The notes beneath the pieces were generated by a model. It searched no databases and was not told the DNA's origin. It saw only the letters and a list, made by a program, of their open reading frames with translations. A stretch of DNA of 37,387 nucleotides. It comes from a virus. The position numbers and the translations under genes were made by a program. Within the stretch, counting starts at the first letter, position 1. Every line of letters starts with the position of its first letter. This document shows, in pieces, positions 1-8,805 of this stretch. The stretch covers positions 1-37,387 of the IMG/VR virus record IMGVR_UViG_3300044712_000307. One strand, given 5' to 3'.

Positions 1-127
1 AGAGCCGCAAGACAATCATTAGGACTATAAATGGACCAAAGAACTTTTAACTTTCTGAATAAGTTAAACAAGCGTATTCCGAAAAAACTACTTAGTGCAG
101 TAGTCGAGAAAAAGGCATTATCGCCAA
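1..127. repeat. Terminal direct repeat, left copy (circular contig join)
   Basis: Bases 1-127 are identical to 37261-37387. The first 30 bases are the 3' end of the gene starting at 36862, and the gene at 31 begins again at 37291, so reading continues across the join. An exact 127-base overlap is typical of an assembler k-mer overlap on a circular or circularly permuted molecule, so it is probably not a biological terminal repeat. The unique genome length is then 37,260 bp. Confidence 0.93.
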
Positions 128-381
128 CGGTTAAGCAGATTGCCGAATTAGCACAGACAGACCCAGATATATCTCAAGAAAAGAAAGACGCGATGGCATT
201 ATTGTTAAAGGTCGGGATGTTTGATTTGGAGATTGAGGAAGTGAATCGTGAAGCAGAGAAAAAGATTGAGGAATGGATGGGCAAAGAAATAGACAAAGCA
301 ATTAAGAAGGGACAAATCCCACCGCCCGAAGCGGATGAGTTTACAAAAAACATTAGAGCAAAATGGCAAACAAAAAAGTAA
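31..381 (+). CDS. Hypothetical helical protein, 116 aa
   Basis: I do not recognise this family. The protein is charged and looks almost entirely alpha-helical, with Lys/Glu-rich helices around residues 60-95. It has no signal peptide or membrane segment. In the circular genome it starts just after the stop of the gene at 36862 and overlaps the next gene by 19 bases, so it belongs to the operon running from the capsid gene toward the glycan genes. The start follows the sequence ACTATAAATG with no Shine-Dalgarno site. Its place after the capsid gene would suit a minor head or assembly protein, but that is inference from position only. Confidence 0.8.
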   Translation: MDQRTFNFLNKLNKRIPKKLLSAVVEKKALSPTVKQIAELAQTDPDISQEKKDAMALLLKVGMFDLEIEEVNREAEKKIEEWMGKEIDKAIKKGQIPPPEADEFTKNIRAKWQTKK

Positions 382-611
382 GTTTAGAGTTAGAGGTGGC
401 TCAGGCATTGTTGGAAACTGCCAGAAAGTCGGTTATTGAATCGAAGATTGTCGCAGAGTTCCAAGAGGAGCGCGCCAAACAGCAAGGAGACGGACAGTTG
501 GCGCAGAAGTTTCAGCTTGAAGCGAACGCAAAGAAAATGGATGTAGAAAAGTTTACGGCATTAGTTGGATTCCTAGAAAAGAAATGCGAAGAATTATCGG
601 CTACGGCCTAA
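363..611 (+). CDS. Hypothetical small helical protein, 82 aa
   Basis: Family not recognised. It is a small, soluble, Glu/Lys/Ala-rich protein predicted to be helical throughout, with no cysteines apart from one near residue 76. It overlaps the 3' end of the preceding gene by 19 bases, and its own 3' end overlaps the following glycosyltransferase by 28 bases. Such overlaps indicate translational coupling in one compact operon. The start follows an A-rich stretch without a Shine-Dalgarno site. A role beside head proteins or the glycan genes cannot be decided. Confidence 0.78.
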   Translation: MANKKVSLELEVAQALLETARKSVIESKIVAEFQEERAKQQGDGQLAQKFQLEANAKKMDVEKFTALVGFLEKKCEELSATA

Positions 612-1561
612 CAACCAAAGGAGAAGCTGATCGCTATATGGAGGATACCCTCAAAGAGTTTCTCCGACTTTGCGACGATACGATTATCCTTTGCAATAAC
701 GCAGGGGATAAAGAGAAAGAACTGATACAAAAATACGGCTTCAAAATGGTGGAAGACAATCGAGAGTGGGGATTATTCCAGAATAAGATTAAGGAGGATT
801 TTGTAAAGAATCATGTTGCTAAATTGAATCCTACGCATTGTATTGTCTTAGACATGGACGAGATTTTTGAGGAGAGAGTAAACAGAAGCGTATTGGAACA
901 ATTAAATATGTCCGGAGCTTATTTCTGGTTTGTTCAGCATTGGGATTCAGTTAATAAGCACCTACCAGCTTTGGGATTTTGGAATGTGCGATTTTACGAG
1001 TTCCATCCGCAATCAATTAAATTCCAGAACACTCCACTGCACTGTGGGCTATCTCCTGAATACGCATATTTCTACGGAGGATATGCGCCTTATATTGTTA
1101 GGCACTTTGGCTTGAAGAATAGGTCTGACCGAATGAAGAAGGTGGAGAGGTATCAGAAATATGACCCGAACGCCAAGTATAAAGACAAAAGTTATTACGA
1201 CATGCTTGCATCTGAAGACGCTGGAGTGCCATACGACGAAGATGTTGAGCATGAAAAGGTTGCGAACGAAGTTGGTAAATACCAACAAAAATATAAACCA
1301 ATATCAGAAATTAAGAATATGAAATTTTATTATGTGCAGAATCCGGCAGGAAGAATCGTCGACATTCCGGAAAGGAACTTAGAAGAAACTCTTGCTCGAC
1401 CGGGATTTAAATTGATCGGTGAAATCGTGACGGTGTCGCCAGAAGAAGCTCCGGTAGTAGTTCCAGAGAAGACAGAAAATCCGCTCGAGTGCAGTATTTG
1501 TGGCACGATTGCCAAGACGACGGCAGGACTAAAGGCTCATCAAAGGAAGCACGCTTCATGA
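584..1561 (+). CDS. Glycosyltransferase (GT2-like) with C-terminal C2H2 zinc finger
   Basis: A 325-residue protein whose N-terminal part resembles GT-A fold glycosyltransferases. It opens with an IIGYGLTTKGEADRYM segment and has a DMDE motif at residues 90-93 that fits the metal- and nucleotide-sugar-binding DxD motif. It would transfer a sugar from an activated donor, but donor and acceptor are unknown. The extreme C-terminus holds a classical C2H2 finger: Cys303-X2-Cys306-X12-His319-X3-His323. That finger is unusual on a glycosyltransferase. The gene overlaps both neighbours and is the first of five overlapping glycan-related genes, which suggests one pathway decorating either the virion or the host surface. 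Confidence 0.8.
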   Translation: MRRIIGYGLTTKGEADRYMEDTLKEFLRLCDDTIILCNNAGDKEKELIQKYGFKMVEDNREWGLFQNKIKEDFVKNHVAKLNPTHCIVLDMDEIFEERVNRSVLEQLNMSGAYFWFVQHWDSVNKHLPALGFWNVRFYEFHPQSIKFQNTPLHCGLSPEYAYFYGGYAPYIVRHFGLKNRSDRMKKVERYQKYDPNAKYKDKSYYDMLASEDAGVPYDEDVEHEKVANEVGKYQQKYKPISEIKNMKFYYVQNPAGRIVDIPERNLEETLARPGFKLIGEIVTVSPEEAPVVVPEKTENPLECSICGTIAKTTAGLKAHQRKHAS

Positions 1562-2496
1562 AAATAGCGTATATCGGAAACTTCTCTGTGGACTTCTCGA
1601 CTGAATCGCACATTGCGAAGTCATTTGAATCTCTTGGCCACGAGGTCATCCGAATACCAGAATCTAAAGCTACCATAGCAGGAGTTGCTAGTGTAGATTG
1701 CGACTTTGTTTTATATACGAAAACCAGAAACATTCTAGGTGATTGGTCGCTGATTAAGGTGCCAACGGTTGCGTGGTGTTTAGATTTGTATATTGGATTG
1801 CAGAGAGAAGTTGAACTTGACCATCATCCATTTTGGAAATGCGACATTGTTATTACTCCGGATGGTGGCCACCAAAAAGAGTTCGAGAAGCATGGAATCA
1901 ATCACTTCTATGTTCCGGCAGGAGTATACGACAAGGAGTGTTATATCGGTGACGTAAAAGAAAGCATGCAGAAAGATGTTATTTTCGTCGGCTCTATGCA
2001 CTACCATCCAGAATGGCCATACCGCAGGGAATTGATTAAGTGGCTAATGACTACTTATGGGGACAGATTCAGGCTGTGGGGGACTAACGAAACGGTGCGC
2101 GGAAAAGACCTAAACAATCTATATGCTTCGGCTAAGGTTGTTGTTGGTGACAGTTTGTATAGTCCACGATATTGGTCTGACAGGATATACGAAACTATGG
2201 GACGTGGAGGCTTTTTAATTCATCCGAAGATTATTGGACTAGAGGAGGAGTTTGAATATGGTAAACATTTTGTTTCTTACAACTACAAAGATTTTGATGG
2301 TCTGCGCAGAAAGATAGATTACTATTTGGCTCACCCAGAGGAGAGAGAAGAAATTAGAATGGCCGGACATGAGTTTGTAAAAAATAACTGCACCTATGTC
2401 GATAGGTGTAAGCAAGTATTAAAAATAGTTGAAGATGAAAGAATCAAAAATCCTAAACTTGGGATGCGGGAAGTTGCCAGAGGAGGACAAGTTTAA
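1558..2496 (+). CDS. Glycosyltransferase, CgeB-like (GT1/GT4 type)
   Basis: A 312-residue protein with a Rossmann-like start (MKIAYIGNFSVDFSTESHIA) and a C-terminal half typical of CgeB-type GT-B glycosyltransferases. The run from SPRYWSDRIYETMGRGGFLI into a terminal helix is the family's donor-binding region (PF13524-like). It probably transfers a sugar within the same pathway as its neighbours. The ATG at 1558 overlaps the preceding stop as ATGA, so it is chosen over an in-frame upstream start. The 3' end overlaps the methyltransferase gene by 62 bases. No signal peptide or membrane segment is visible, so it should act in the cytoplasm. Confidence 0.85.
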   Translation: MKIAYIGNFSVDFSTESHIAKSFESLGHEVIRIPESKATIAGVASVDCDFVLYTKTRNILGDWSLIKVPTVAWCLDLYIGLQREVELDHHPFWKCDIVITPDGGHQKEFEKHGINHFYVPAGVYDKECYIGDVKESMQKDVIFVGSMHYHPEWPYRRELIKWLMTTYGDRFRLWGTNETVRGKDLNNLYASAKVVVGDSLYSPRYWSDRIYETMGRGGFLIHPKIIGLEEEFEYGKHFVSYNYKDFDGLRRKIDYYLAHPEEREEIRMAGHEFVKNNCTYVDRCKQVLKIVEDERIKNPKLGMREVARGGQV

Positions 2497-2881
2497 TGTA
2501 GACATGATTGACGGTCCGGGCGTGGACTTGGTGTGGAATTTAGACAACTTTCCATACCCACTAAAAGACGGTCAGTTTAAGCAGATTATTGCCAGAGATG
2601 TAATCGAACACCTCACCGACATCGTAAAAGTTATGGAGGAGTGGCACAGGCTTTTGCAGGTTGGCGGGAAGTTGTGGATTAGGACTAATGATGCCGAGTT
2701 TCCTAAGCAAGCGTGGACAGACCCGACACATAAGCACGCCTTTACTTTGGAGTCTTTTGATTATTGGGACGATAATACATTTTTGGGGAAGCATTATGGA
2801 TTTTACTCAAAGGCCAAGTTCCGAGTATTGAGCCGAGTTAAAAAGAATTTCGGCATCGAAATTGAGCTATGCAAGATATAA
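2435..2881 (+). CDS. SAM-dependent methyltransferase (class I)
   Basis: A 148-residue short class I methyltransferase. The SAM-binding motif I is visible as ILNLGCGKLPEEDKFNVD near residues 6-23. A motif like RDVIEHL near residue 55 and LLQVGGKLWIRT near residue 78 complete the usual Methyltransf_11/Methyltransf_23 pattern. In glycan clusters such enzymes often methylate sugars, and that is the likely role here, though the substrate is unknown. I take the ATG at 2435 rather than the TTG six bases upstream. It overlaps the preceding gene by 62 bases and the next by 13, which supports tight coupling. Confidence 0.82.
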   Translation: MKESKILNLGCGKLPEEDKFNVDMIDGPGVDLVWNLDNFPYPLKDGQFKQIIARDVIEHLTDIVKVMEEWHRLLQVGGKLWIRTNDAEFPKQAWTDPTHKHAFTLESFDYWDDNTFLGKHYGFYSKAKFRVLSRVKKNFGIEIELCKI

Positions 2882-3846
2882 GAATTGGATTGATTGGACG
2901 AGCAGATTTGGGTGGGCTAGGGATAGAAACGAGAGCTTTTGTTAAGCATATGAAGCCCACGAAGTTGATGTTGGTTAAGATTGGAACATATCAGCATTTC
3001 TTTGATGAGTTTCCGGGAGCGACTATCGTTAGCGGAAATCCGACCAATAAAGACCTAGAGGAATTTATAAAAGATATTGACGTGCTGTTTTGCTTGGAAA
3101 CTCCTTACAACTGGGAGGCTTTTAACATAGCGAGAAAGCGAGGTATTAAGTCTGTGCTACGAATAAACTATGAGTGGCTATTGCAAGACTTACCGTCTAT
3201 GCCGGACGTGTTCATTAACCCAGTAGATTGGTATATGGAGAAATGCCCGAAAGGAACAGTCTATTTGAAGTATCCGGTAGACCGCGAGAAGCATCCGTTC
3301 AGGCTTCGCACCAAAGCTAATACCTTTTTACACATAGTCGGACACGGTGGAGGGTTCGGCAGAAACGGAACAAAGGAGTTGTTTGAAGCTCTCCGACATA
3401 CTAAGTCAGACTTCAAATTGATAGTGCATAGTCAGATGAAACTAGAGACCATAAATGATCCGAGGATAATCTGGCGCGTGGGCAACTACAAGGATGAATC
3501 GGAGATGTATAAAGACGCTGACGTATTACTTTATCCGAGGCTTTATGCAGGACAGTCATTGCCCATGAATGAAGCGATGTCGGCAGGTTTAGCAATTATG
3601 ATGACCGATATGTCCCCGCAAAATAAATTCCTACCAAAAGAGCTGTTGATTCCAACGTGTGGAATGACCGCGCTAATGATTAGCAGACCTTTAGAGATGG
3701 CGGTGGTAGACCCAAAGGATATTGCTCAGAAGATAGACGAATGGGCGGGCAAAGACATAACTAGATTCTCTCAAGAATCTGACAGAATCGCAGAGGAGAT
3801 GTCGTGGGAAACTTTAAAACCTAAATATTTAGAACTATTCAAATGA
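2869..3846 (+). CDS. Glycosyltransferase family 4-like
   Basis: A 325-residue GT-B type glycosyltransferase. Family features include an N-terminal GLIGRADLGGLGIETRAF segment, a central glycine-rich linker (HGGGFGRNGTKELFEAL), and the C-terminal donor-site region with PRLYAGQSLPMNEAMSAGL, which matches the usual ...P.....S..G....EAMA.G. pattern of GT4 enzymes. It should use a nucleotide-sugar donor, and the acceptor is not known. It overlaps the methyltransferase by 13 bases and the next gene by four (ATGA). Together with the two other transferases it makes at least three sugar-transfer steps encoded by this phage. Confidence 0.85.
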   Translation: MQDIRIGLIGRADLGGLGIETRAFVKHMKPTKLMLVKIGTYQHFFDEFPGATIVSGNPTNKDLEEFIKDIDVLFCLETPYNWEAFNIARKRGIKSVLRINYEWLLQDLPSMPDVFINPVDWYMEKCPKGTVYLKYPVDREKHPFRLRTKANTFLHIVGHGGGFGRNGTKELFEALRHTKSDFKLIVHSQMKLETINDPRIIWRVGNYKDESEMYKDADVLLYPRLYAGQSLPMNEAMSAGLAIMMTDMSPQNKFLPKELLIPTCGMTALMISRPLEMAVVDPKDIAQKIDEWAGKDITRFSQESDRIAEEMSWETLKPKYLELFK

Positions 3847-4526
3847 AACAGAAAAGAAATTTAGTAATCGGACTGGGCGAAGTCGGGACTGCAATACAAA
3901 ACATTTTAAACTGCGACGGACACGACGCGGGTTCATTAAAGACCGACAAATATCAAACACTGCATATCTGCTTTCCATATTCAGAGAAGTTTTTAGACCA
4001 CGTCATTAACTACCAAGAATATTACGGAGCTGATTTGGTTATCGTCCATTCAACCGTTCCGGTGGGAACTTGCTCAAAAATCGGCGCAGTTCACTCTCCG
4101 GTTAGGGGCATTCACCCACACTTGGAAGCTGGGATTAGGACTTTTGTAAAGTATTTCGGCGGCGAGCAGGCTAATAAGGCGGCGAAAATATTTGCTGATC
4201 TGGGACTGACTACAAAGACTACACCTAGGTCAGAGACAACCGAGGCTCTTAAGTTGTGGGATACGACTATCTATGGGTGGAATATCATCTTAGAGAAATT
4301 TATCCACGAATGGTGCGAGGATAAGGGTTTAGATTTCGAGATGATTTATACAGATGCGAATAAAAGCTATAACGCTGGATACGAGCAGCTCGGACATCCT
4401 GAATATAAGAAGTATATTTTGAAGCATTTTGATGGGCCGATAGGTGGCCACTGCGTTGTTCAGAACGCCAACCTACTTGATAGCCAGATAGCCGATATTA
4501 TCTTGAATTTTAACGGAAATATTTAG
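3843..4526 (+). CDS. Nucleotide-sugar dehydrogenase-like protein (UDP-glucose/GDP-mannose dehydrogenase family)
   Basis: A 227-residue protein with an N-terminal NAD(P)-binding glycine motif (LVIGLGEVGTAI), an HSTVPVGT segment, and a C-terminal GPIGGHCVVQNA segment that aligns with the catalytic-loop region of UDP-glucose/GDP-mannose dehydrogenases. It is much shorter than the usual ~430 residues, and the canonical catalytic cysteine context (GFGGSCFPKD) is altered. It may therefore be a reduced dehydrogenase or a different oxidoreductase acting on a nucleotide sugar. It closes the glycan operon, and its TAG stop directly abuts the conserved TTGAGA element that precedes the connector gene. 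Confidence 0.72.
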   Translation: MKQKRNLVIGLGEVGTAIQNILNCDGHDAGSLKTDKYQTLHICFPYSEKFLDHVINYQEYYGADLVIVHSTVPVGTCSKIGAVHSPVRGIHPHLEAGIRTFVKYFGGEQANKAAKIFADLGLTTKTTPRSETTEALKLWDTTIYGWNIILEKFIHEWCEDKGLDFEMIYTDANKSYNAGYEQLGHPEYKKYILKHFDGPIGGHCVVQNANLLDSQIADIILNFNGNI

Positions 4527-4561
4527 TTGAGAAAAAAAACCTGACTTCGTATAAGTTGGGT
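4524..4561 (+). promoter_or_regulatory. Putative promoter with TTAGTTGAGAAAA element
   Basis: TTGAGA at 4527-4532 lies exactly 17 bases from TATAAG at 4550-4555, a good sigma-70-like pair. The ATG at 4562 sits seven bases past the -10 box, where transcription should start, so the mRNA would be leaderless. The TTTAGTTGAGAAAA core recurs before other structural genes at the same distance from the ATG. Confidence 0.65.
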
Positions 4562-5299
4562 ATGCAATTAAGTAAAAGCGCAACTAAAAGTGGAATTATA
4601 CAGCGAGCAACATTCTTCGCCTTCGGAGATTCTTTAGACCATACTGCCGCTTGGCCATTAGCGGATATGGTTGCTTCTGCTAACGAATGGGTGAAAAGAG
4701 TGTCTATTTGGATATTTACTGCCTCTGGGGTGTGGCGACCGGATGACAGCAAGCACGGAGATTTGCCTAGATTCTTGGCAACTCTAGTCGCCAATCAACA
4801 GGATTACAGTATTAAGGACGGAGTATTTAGAATCCACAGGTTAGAAGCTAAAGATTCGGCCGGGACATGGCACAAGCTGATCAAGATAGACGACACTGAA
4901 ATCCCAGAAGCCTTGTCAGAGTTTATGAATACCGCAGGCATGCCACAGTATTATCGAGTTGATGGTGGCTCTATCTTTTTATACCCAAAACCAGACGGCG
5001 TGAACTCTGGCACGACTGATGCGCTTGCCTTAGAAGGCGATAGAACATTCGCCGATTTTACAGTTCCTGCGAGCTACACAACCGACAGCACCGAAGAACC
5101 CGGATTTGATTCTCAATTACATGGAATTATCCCGAAAGGAATGGCCTTTGACTGGTGCTTGACGAACGGCCCAGACGACAGAAAAGAATCTCTCAGAGAA
5201 GATATTGCTAATTTTCAAGGAGATATTTTACGACACGTTGGACAAAAGACCGGAGAAGGAACGGTAAAAATAAAACCAAAAAGAAACTCCTATAACTAA
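4562..5299 (+). CDS. Head-to-tail connector / adaptor-like protein
   Basis: A 245-residue protein. It has a helical N-terminal segment with W31 and W43-type aromatic positions, a 'DLPRFLATLVANQQDYSI' stretch and a following beta-rich part. This layout resembles podovirus head-completion/adaptor proteins (P22 gp4 or T7 gp11 class), which bind under the portal and carry the nozzle. The assignment is by pattern and by position before fibres and nozzle, not by a firm motif. I choose ATG 4562 over an in-frame TTG at 4556, because 4562 matches the promoter spacing seen at the nozzle gene. It overlaps the next gene by one base. Confidence 0.62.
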   Translation: MQLSKSATKSGIIQRATFFAFGDSLDHTAAWPLADMVASANEWVKRVSIWIFTASGVWRPDDSKHGDLPRFLATLVANQQDYSIKDGVFRIHRLEAKDSAGTWHKLIKIDDTEIPEALSEFMNTAGMPQYYRVDGGSIFLYPKPDGVNSGTTDALALEGDRTFADFTVPASYTTDSTEEPGFDSQLHGIIPKGMAFDWCLTNGPDDRKESLREDIANFQGDILRHVGQKTGEGTVKIKPKRNSYN

Positions 5300-5493
5300 T
5301 GACTATCTGGACAGCAGCAACTAAAGCAGCGACCGCATGGACAGCAGCAACTAAAGCCGTGACTGCTTGGGTTGCGAATATAGGATTTTTGCTTAAAGAA
5401 GATGGCGGATATTTACTCTTGGAAAATGGCGGGAAAATAATCCTTCATAGTAATAAAAGTTCTACGTCGTGGACTTCATCAACAAAACATTAA
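5299..5493 (+). CDS. Small repeat-containing virion/fibre adaptor protein
   Basis: A 64-residue protein that begins with a tandem TAWTAATKA-type repeat. The repeat comes from a 30-bp DNA repeat (TGGACAGCAGCAACTAAAGC at about 5308 and 5338). A hydrophobic strand-forming middle (FLLKEDGGYLLLENGGKIIL) and a Ser/Thr-rich tail follow. Short W-T-x-x-T-K repeats of this kind occur in phage fibre and tail-tip proteins. It lies between the connector and collagen-like fibre genes with minimal spacing, which supports a small structural or fibre-attachment role. No enzymatic motif is seen. Confidence 0.7.
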   Translation: MTIWTAATKAATAWTAATKAVTAWVANIGFLLKEDGGYLLLENGGKIILHSNKSSTSWTSSTKH

Positions 5494-5496
5494 ACA

Positions 5497-6747
5497 ATGG
5501 CAGATTCAAGAATTGCAGACCTAACAACTCTTTCGCCGGTAGACAACGCAGATTACATCGCGGTGGTAGACGTTTCAGATACCACCATGGGTCCCAACGG
5601 AACTACTAAGAAAGCGACTCGTGCTGATTTCAAAGGAGATAAAGGTGACAAAGGAGACACCGGAGCTACTGGCCCGCAAGGTATTCAGGGCATACAAGGA
5701 GTCAAGGGTGACAAGGGAGATAAGGGTGACACCGGAGCGACAGGCGCTACTGGAGCAACCGGAGCTACTGGGCCAACTGGACCGATAGGAATGACTTGGT
5801 TGGGAACTTATAACGGATCAACTGCTTATGTGGTTCGTGACGCAGTTTCCTATAATGGTTCGTCTTATATTTGTAAATTAGATTCGACTGGAAATCTTCC
5901 AACCAATACTACCTATTGGGATTTGGTTGCGCAGAAAGGTGACGCCGGAACTGGCACTGGAGATGTTCTCGGCCCAGTTTCTGCTACTACTGATAATATT
6001 GCGACATATACAGACATCACAGGAAAAGCGATTAAAGATTCCGGCACGAAAGTTTCTGACCTCGTTACCAAAGCTACCTATGACGCTCACACAATTCTTT
6101 ACGCCACGACAGACAACACCCCAGTCGCTCTCACAGTAGGCGAACAGACAGTCGTCGGTAGGGCAACAGGTGGGAACATCGCAGCTCTCGCCATAGATTC
6201 TGACCTTTCAAGCGTATCAGCAAATGACGACACACTACCTTCGGCAAAAGCCACTAAGACAGCGTTAGACGCTAAATTAGCACTCGCTGGTGGAACAATG
6301 ACAGGCGATATTACCCTAGGAGAAAACACCGCAGTAGTTTACGACCCAGCACTTTCTGCTGACGGGAAGTATTGTGGTATCACCGAAGTTGTAACCGCAG
6401 GAGAAACCGTGGCTTTTGGGAATGTAGTTTATTACAAAGCCGCCGATTCAAAATGGTGGAAAACAGACGCAGACGCTGAAGCAACCGCAGGACCAGTTAA
6501 GTTAGGAATCGTAGTTGTCGGCGGGAACGCAGACGCTTCTATTACCATAATGCACCGAGGAAAGATACGAGAAGACGACTGGAACTGGACAGTAGGAGAT
6601 GAACTTTACTTGGACACCGCAACAGCAGGAGGGCTGACTGGAACTCAACCATCAGGAGCTGATGACGTAATTAGAATAGTCGGTTACGCACAGACGGCGG
6701 ACGCAATCTGGTTTGAGCCAGATAACGCTTATATGGTTCACGTTTAA
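5497..6747 (+). CDS. Tail fibre protein with collagen-like Gly-X-Y repeats and carbohydrate-binding-like module
   Basis: A 416-residue fibre protein. Residues ~45-105 are a collagen-like stretch of G-X-Y triplets ([17 protein letters not shown] and similar), which form trimeric stalks in phage fibres. Next comes a module with [19 protein letters not shown] and a YWDLVA ending at ~105-150, like the chitin/carbohydrate-binding CBM5/12-like modules found in fibres. The C-terminal ~140 residues form a beta-rich domain. It probably contributes to host binding. The start follows AAACAATGG with no Shine-Dalgarno site, as for most structural genes here. It abuts the LamG fibre gene with no gap. Confidence 0.85.
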   Translation: MADSRIADLTTLSPVDNADYIAVVDVSDTTMGPNGTTKKATRADFKGDKGDKGDTGATGPQGIQGIQGVKGDKGDKGDTGATGATGATGATGPTGPIGMTWLGTYNGSTAYVVRDAVSYNGSSYICKLDSTGNLPTNTTYWDLVAQKGDAGTGTGDVLGPVSATTDNIATYTDITGKAIKDSGTKVSDLVTKATYDAHTILYATTDNTPVALTVGEQTVVGRATGGNIAALAIDSDLSSVSANDDTLPSAKATKTALDAKLALAGGTMTGDITLGENTAVVYDPALSADGKYCGITEVVTAGETVAFGNVVYYKAADSKWWKTDADAEATAGPVKLGIVVVGGNADASITIMHRGKIREDDWNWTVGDELYLDTATAGGLTGTQPSGADDVIRIVGYAQTADAIWFEPDNAYMVHV

Positions 6748-8805
6748 ATGGCAAGAGAATTTATAAATACAAGTTTATACAATGATGCTAACTTAGTAGC
6801 CTACTATAAATTAGAAGACACTACCGACACTAAGGGCGGATTTAACTTTACCAATAATGGAACCGTAACTTTCCCCGCCGGAGTATTTAATAATTGTGCT
6901 TCGCTCGGAACATCAAATACAACTAAATATCTTAGTGTCGCAAATAACTTAGGGATAAACGGTGGCAACGCAACTATAAGCGGGTGGTTTAAAATCCTGA
7001 CCGCACCTGCAACGAACGCAACCTATATGCTTGCGATGCAGATAAATGACACAAGCGATGTCGGATATTCCATAAAATATAGGGATAGCGGAGGAACGAA
7101 GCAGATAATGTTTGATAGGTTGAGGGAGGGTATCCAAGAAGATTCTGTGGTAGTAAACCAGACGCTTACCACAGATACCTGGTATCACCTTGTTGTTACT
7201 TACGATGGAACTAACGTAATAGGATACGTTAATGGTTCTGCGGTTGGGAGTCCGGTTGCTTCAAGCGGAAACGGAAGCGGAACAACTGCAAATACTTTTA
7301 GACTCGGACTTCACTATAATGGAAGCTCGTGGTTCGCATCTGCGGCGATAGATGATGTAGCTGTTTTATCCCGTGCCTTAACCGCTTCAGAAGTAAAATC
7401 CATTTACACTTCAAGAACCTTTCAAAAAGATACAAATAATTCCTTGAATGTGGGTTTGGTCAGCTATTATAAACTCGGTGATACAACTGATTTTTATGGC
7501 TCTAACAACGCCACGAACGTAGGGACTTCAACTTTCACTTCTGGGAAATATAACAATGCACTTACTCTAAATGGAAGTTCGCAATATTTAAGCGTTGCCA
7601 ACGGAATGTTCCCTTGGGGGACTAATAATTGGTCTGTATCTCTTTGGTTCAAGAGAAGCTCAGGAACTGATATTTGTATGTTCGGCTCACACGATGGAAC
7701 TGGGGCTGGTGGATTGGAAATATCTTATGGTGCTTCATCTGGTTCGGGGAAGCTTGGGGTATCTAAAATCGGTGCAGCTGGAACTCAGGCAACATATACT
7801 TGGACAGCAGATACAAATTGGCATCATTTAGTAGCTACTCAAAGCTCTACTGCTGGATTGATTTTATATTTAGATGGTTCTGCGGTTAATACTCAGGCGG
7901 CGAATACTTCTAATGTAATAAATTCCAACAAAGCAATCGGAATTGGAGCAAGGGTAATCGGAACAACTCCAGCAGATGCATTCTTTCCTGGGCAGATAGA
8001 TGAAGTAGGTATCTGGTCAAAAGCTCTCTCCACCACAGAAATATCTGACCTCTACAACTCAGGGAATGGACAGACGATGAACCCGCCGATTGAGTTTGAT
8101 GCTAAGAGTGATGGAGGGATTGTTAATCCAGGAACTTCGCTTACTTTTTCTCATACAGTTGGAACAGGAGACAACCGAGCGTTGTTAGTTTTTGACTTTA
8201 ACGACACCGCTTCAAACGTTGTAACTGGTGCGACATACAATGGAGTCGCGATGACTTCGGTGTCTAATTCTTTCCAAATTTCGGGGGATAGATATGTAAA
8301 TTGTTTCTATTTGTTAGCTCCTGACACTGGCACACATAACGTAGTGATAAGTGCAAGTGCATCTAAGATTATCGCAGGTGCTTCGGTATCTTATTTCGGG
8401 GTAAAACAATCAGGGCAACCAGATTCATACGCTACAGGTTCTAACCCAGGACAAACTTCGTTCTCGCTCGCCACAACAACTGTCGCTGATAATGCTTGGT
8501 GCGTTCTTTTAACGAGAACTGGCGGAGAAAATAACACCGCGGGAACAGGAACAGTTGAAAGAGTTGATAGTGCTAACGGATATGGAATATTTGATTCGGG
8601 TGCACCAGTAAGCCCAGCGGGGAGTAAAACTTTATCAACTTCAGAAGCATCAGCAACTCCTTATGGTGGATGGAACGTTTCCTTCGCTCCCTATGTAGCT
8701 CCTACAACTAATATAAAATCTATAAATGGCTTGGCTTATAATTCAATAAAATCTATAAACGGAACTTTAATTGCCAGCGTAAAAAACGTGGGTGGCTTAA
8801 CCTAA
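6748..8805 (+). CDS. Large LamG/concanavalin A-like fibre or adhesin
   Basis: A 685-residue beta-rich protein. Two laminin-G/concanavalin A-like jelly-roll domains are visible at about residues 10-225 and 235-445. Each carries the WYHLVVTYDG- or WHHLVATQ-type core, a following Y-(V/L)-(N/D)-G-S strand, and an 'IDDVAVLSRALTASEV' or 'IDEVGIWSKALSTTEI' end. A third beta-sandwich follows to about 660. The C-terminus repeats S-I-K-S-I-N-G, a short motif that may help trimerise or anchor fibres. LamG domains usually bind glycans, so this is probably a receptor-binding component. It directly follows the collagen-like fibre gene and overlaps the next gene by one base. Confidence 0.85.
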   Translation: MAREFINTSLYNDANLVAYYKLEDTTDTKGGFNFTNNGTVTFPAGVFNNCASLGTSNTTKYLSVANNLGINGGNATISGWFKILTAPATNATYMLAMQINDTSDVGYSIKYRDSGGTKQIMFDRLREGIQEDSVVVNQTLTTDTWYHLVVTYDGTNVIGYVNGSAVGSPVASSGNGSGTTANTFRLGLHYNGSSWFASAAIDDVAVLSRALTASEVKSIYTSRTFQKDTNNSLNVGLVSYYKLGDTTDFYGSNNATNVGTSTFTSGKYNNALTLNGSSQYLSVANGMFPWGTNNWSVSLWFKRSSGTDICMFGSHDGTGAGGLEISYGASSGSGKLGVSKIGAAGTQATYTWTADTNWHHLVATQSSTAGLILYLDGSAVNTQAANTSNVINSNKAIGIGARVIGTTPADAFFPGQIDEVGIWSKALSTTEISDLYNSGNGQTMNPPIEFDAKSDGGIVNPGTSLTFSHTVGTGDNRALLVFDFNDTASNVVTGATYNGVAMTSVSNSFQISGDRYVNCFYLLAPDTGTHNVVISASASKIIAGASVSYFGVKQSGQPDSYATGSNPGQTSFSLATTTVADNAWCVLLTRTGGENNTAGTGTVERVDSANGYGIFDSGAPVSPAGSKTLSTSEASATPYGGWNVSFAPYVAPTTNIKSINGLAYNSIKSINGTLIASVKNVGGLT

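Noticed and set aside
1-127. Biological direct terminal repeat
   Set aside because: The overlap length is a typical assembler k-mer and splits one gene in mid-frame; a circular join is the simpler explanation.
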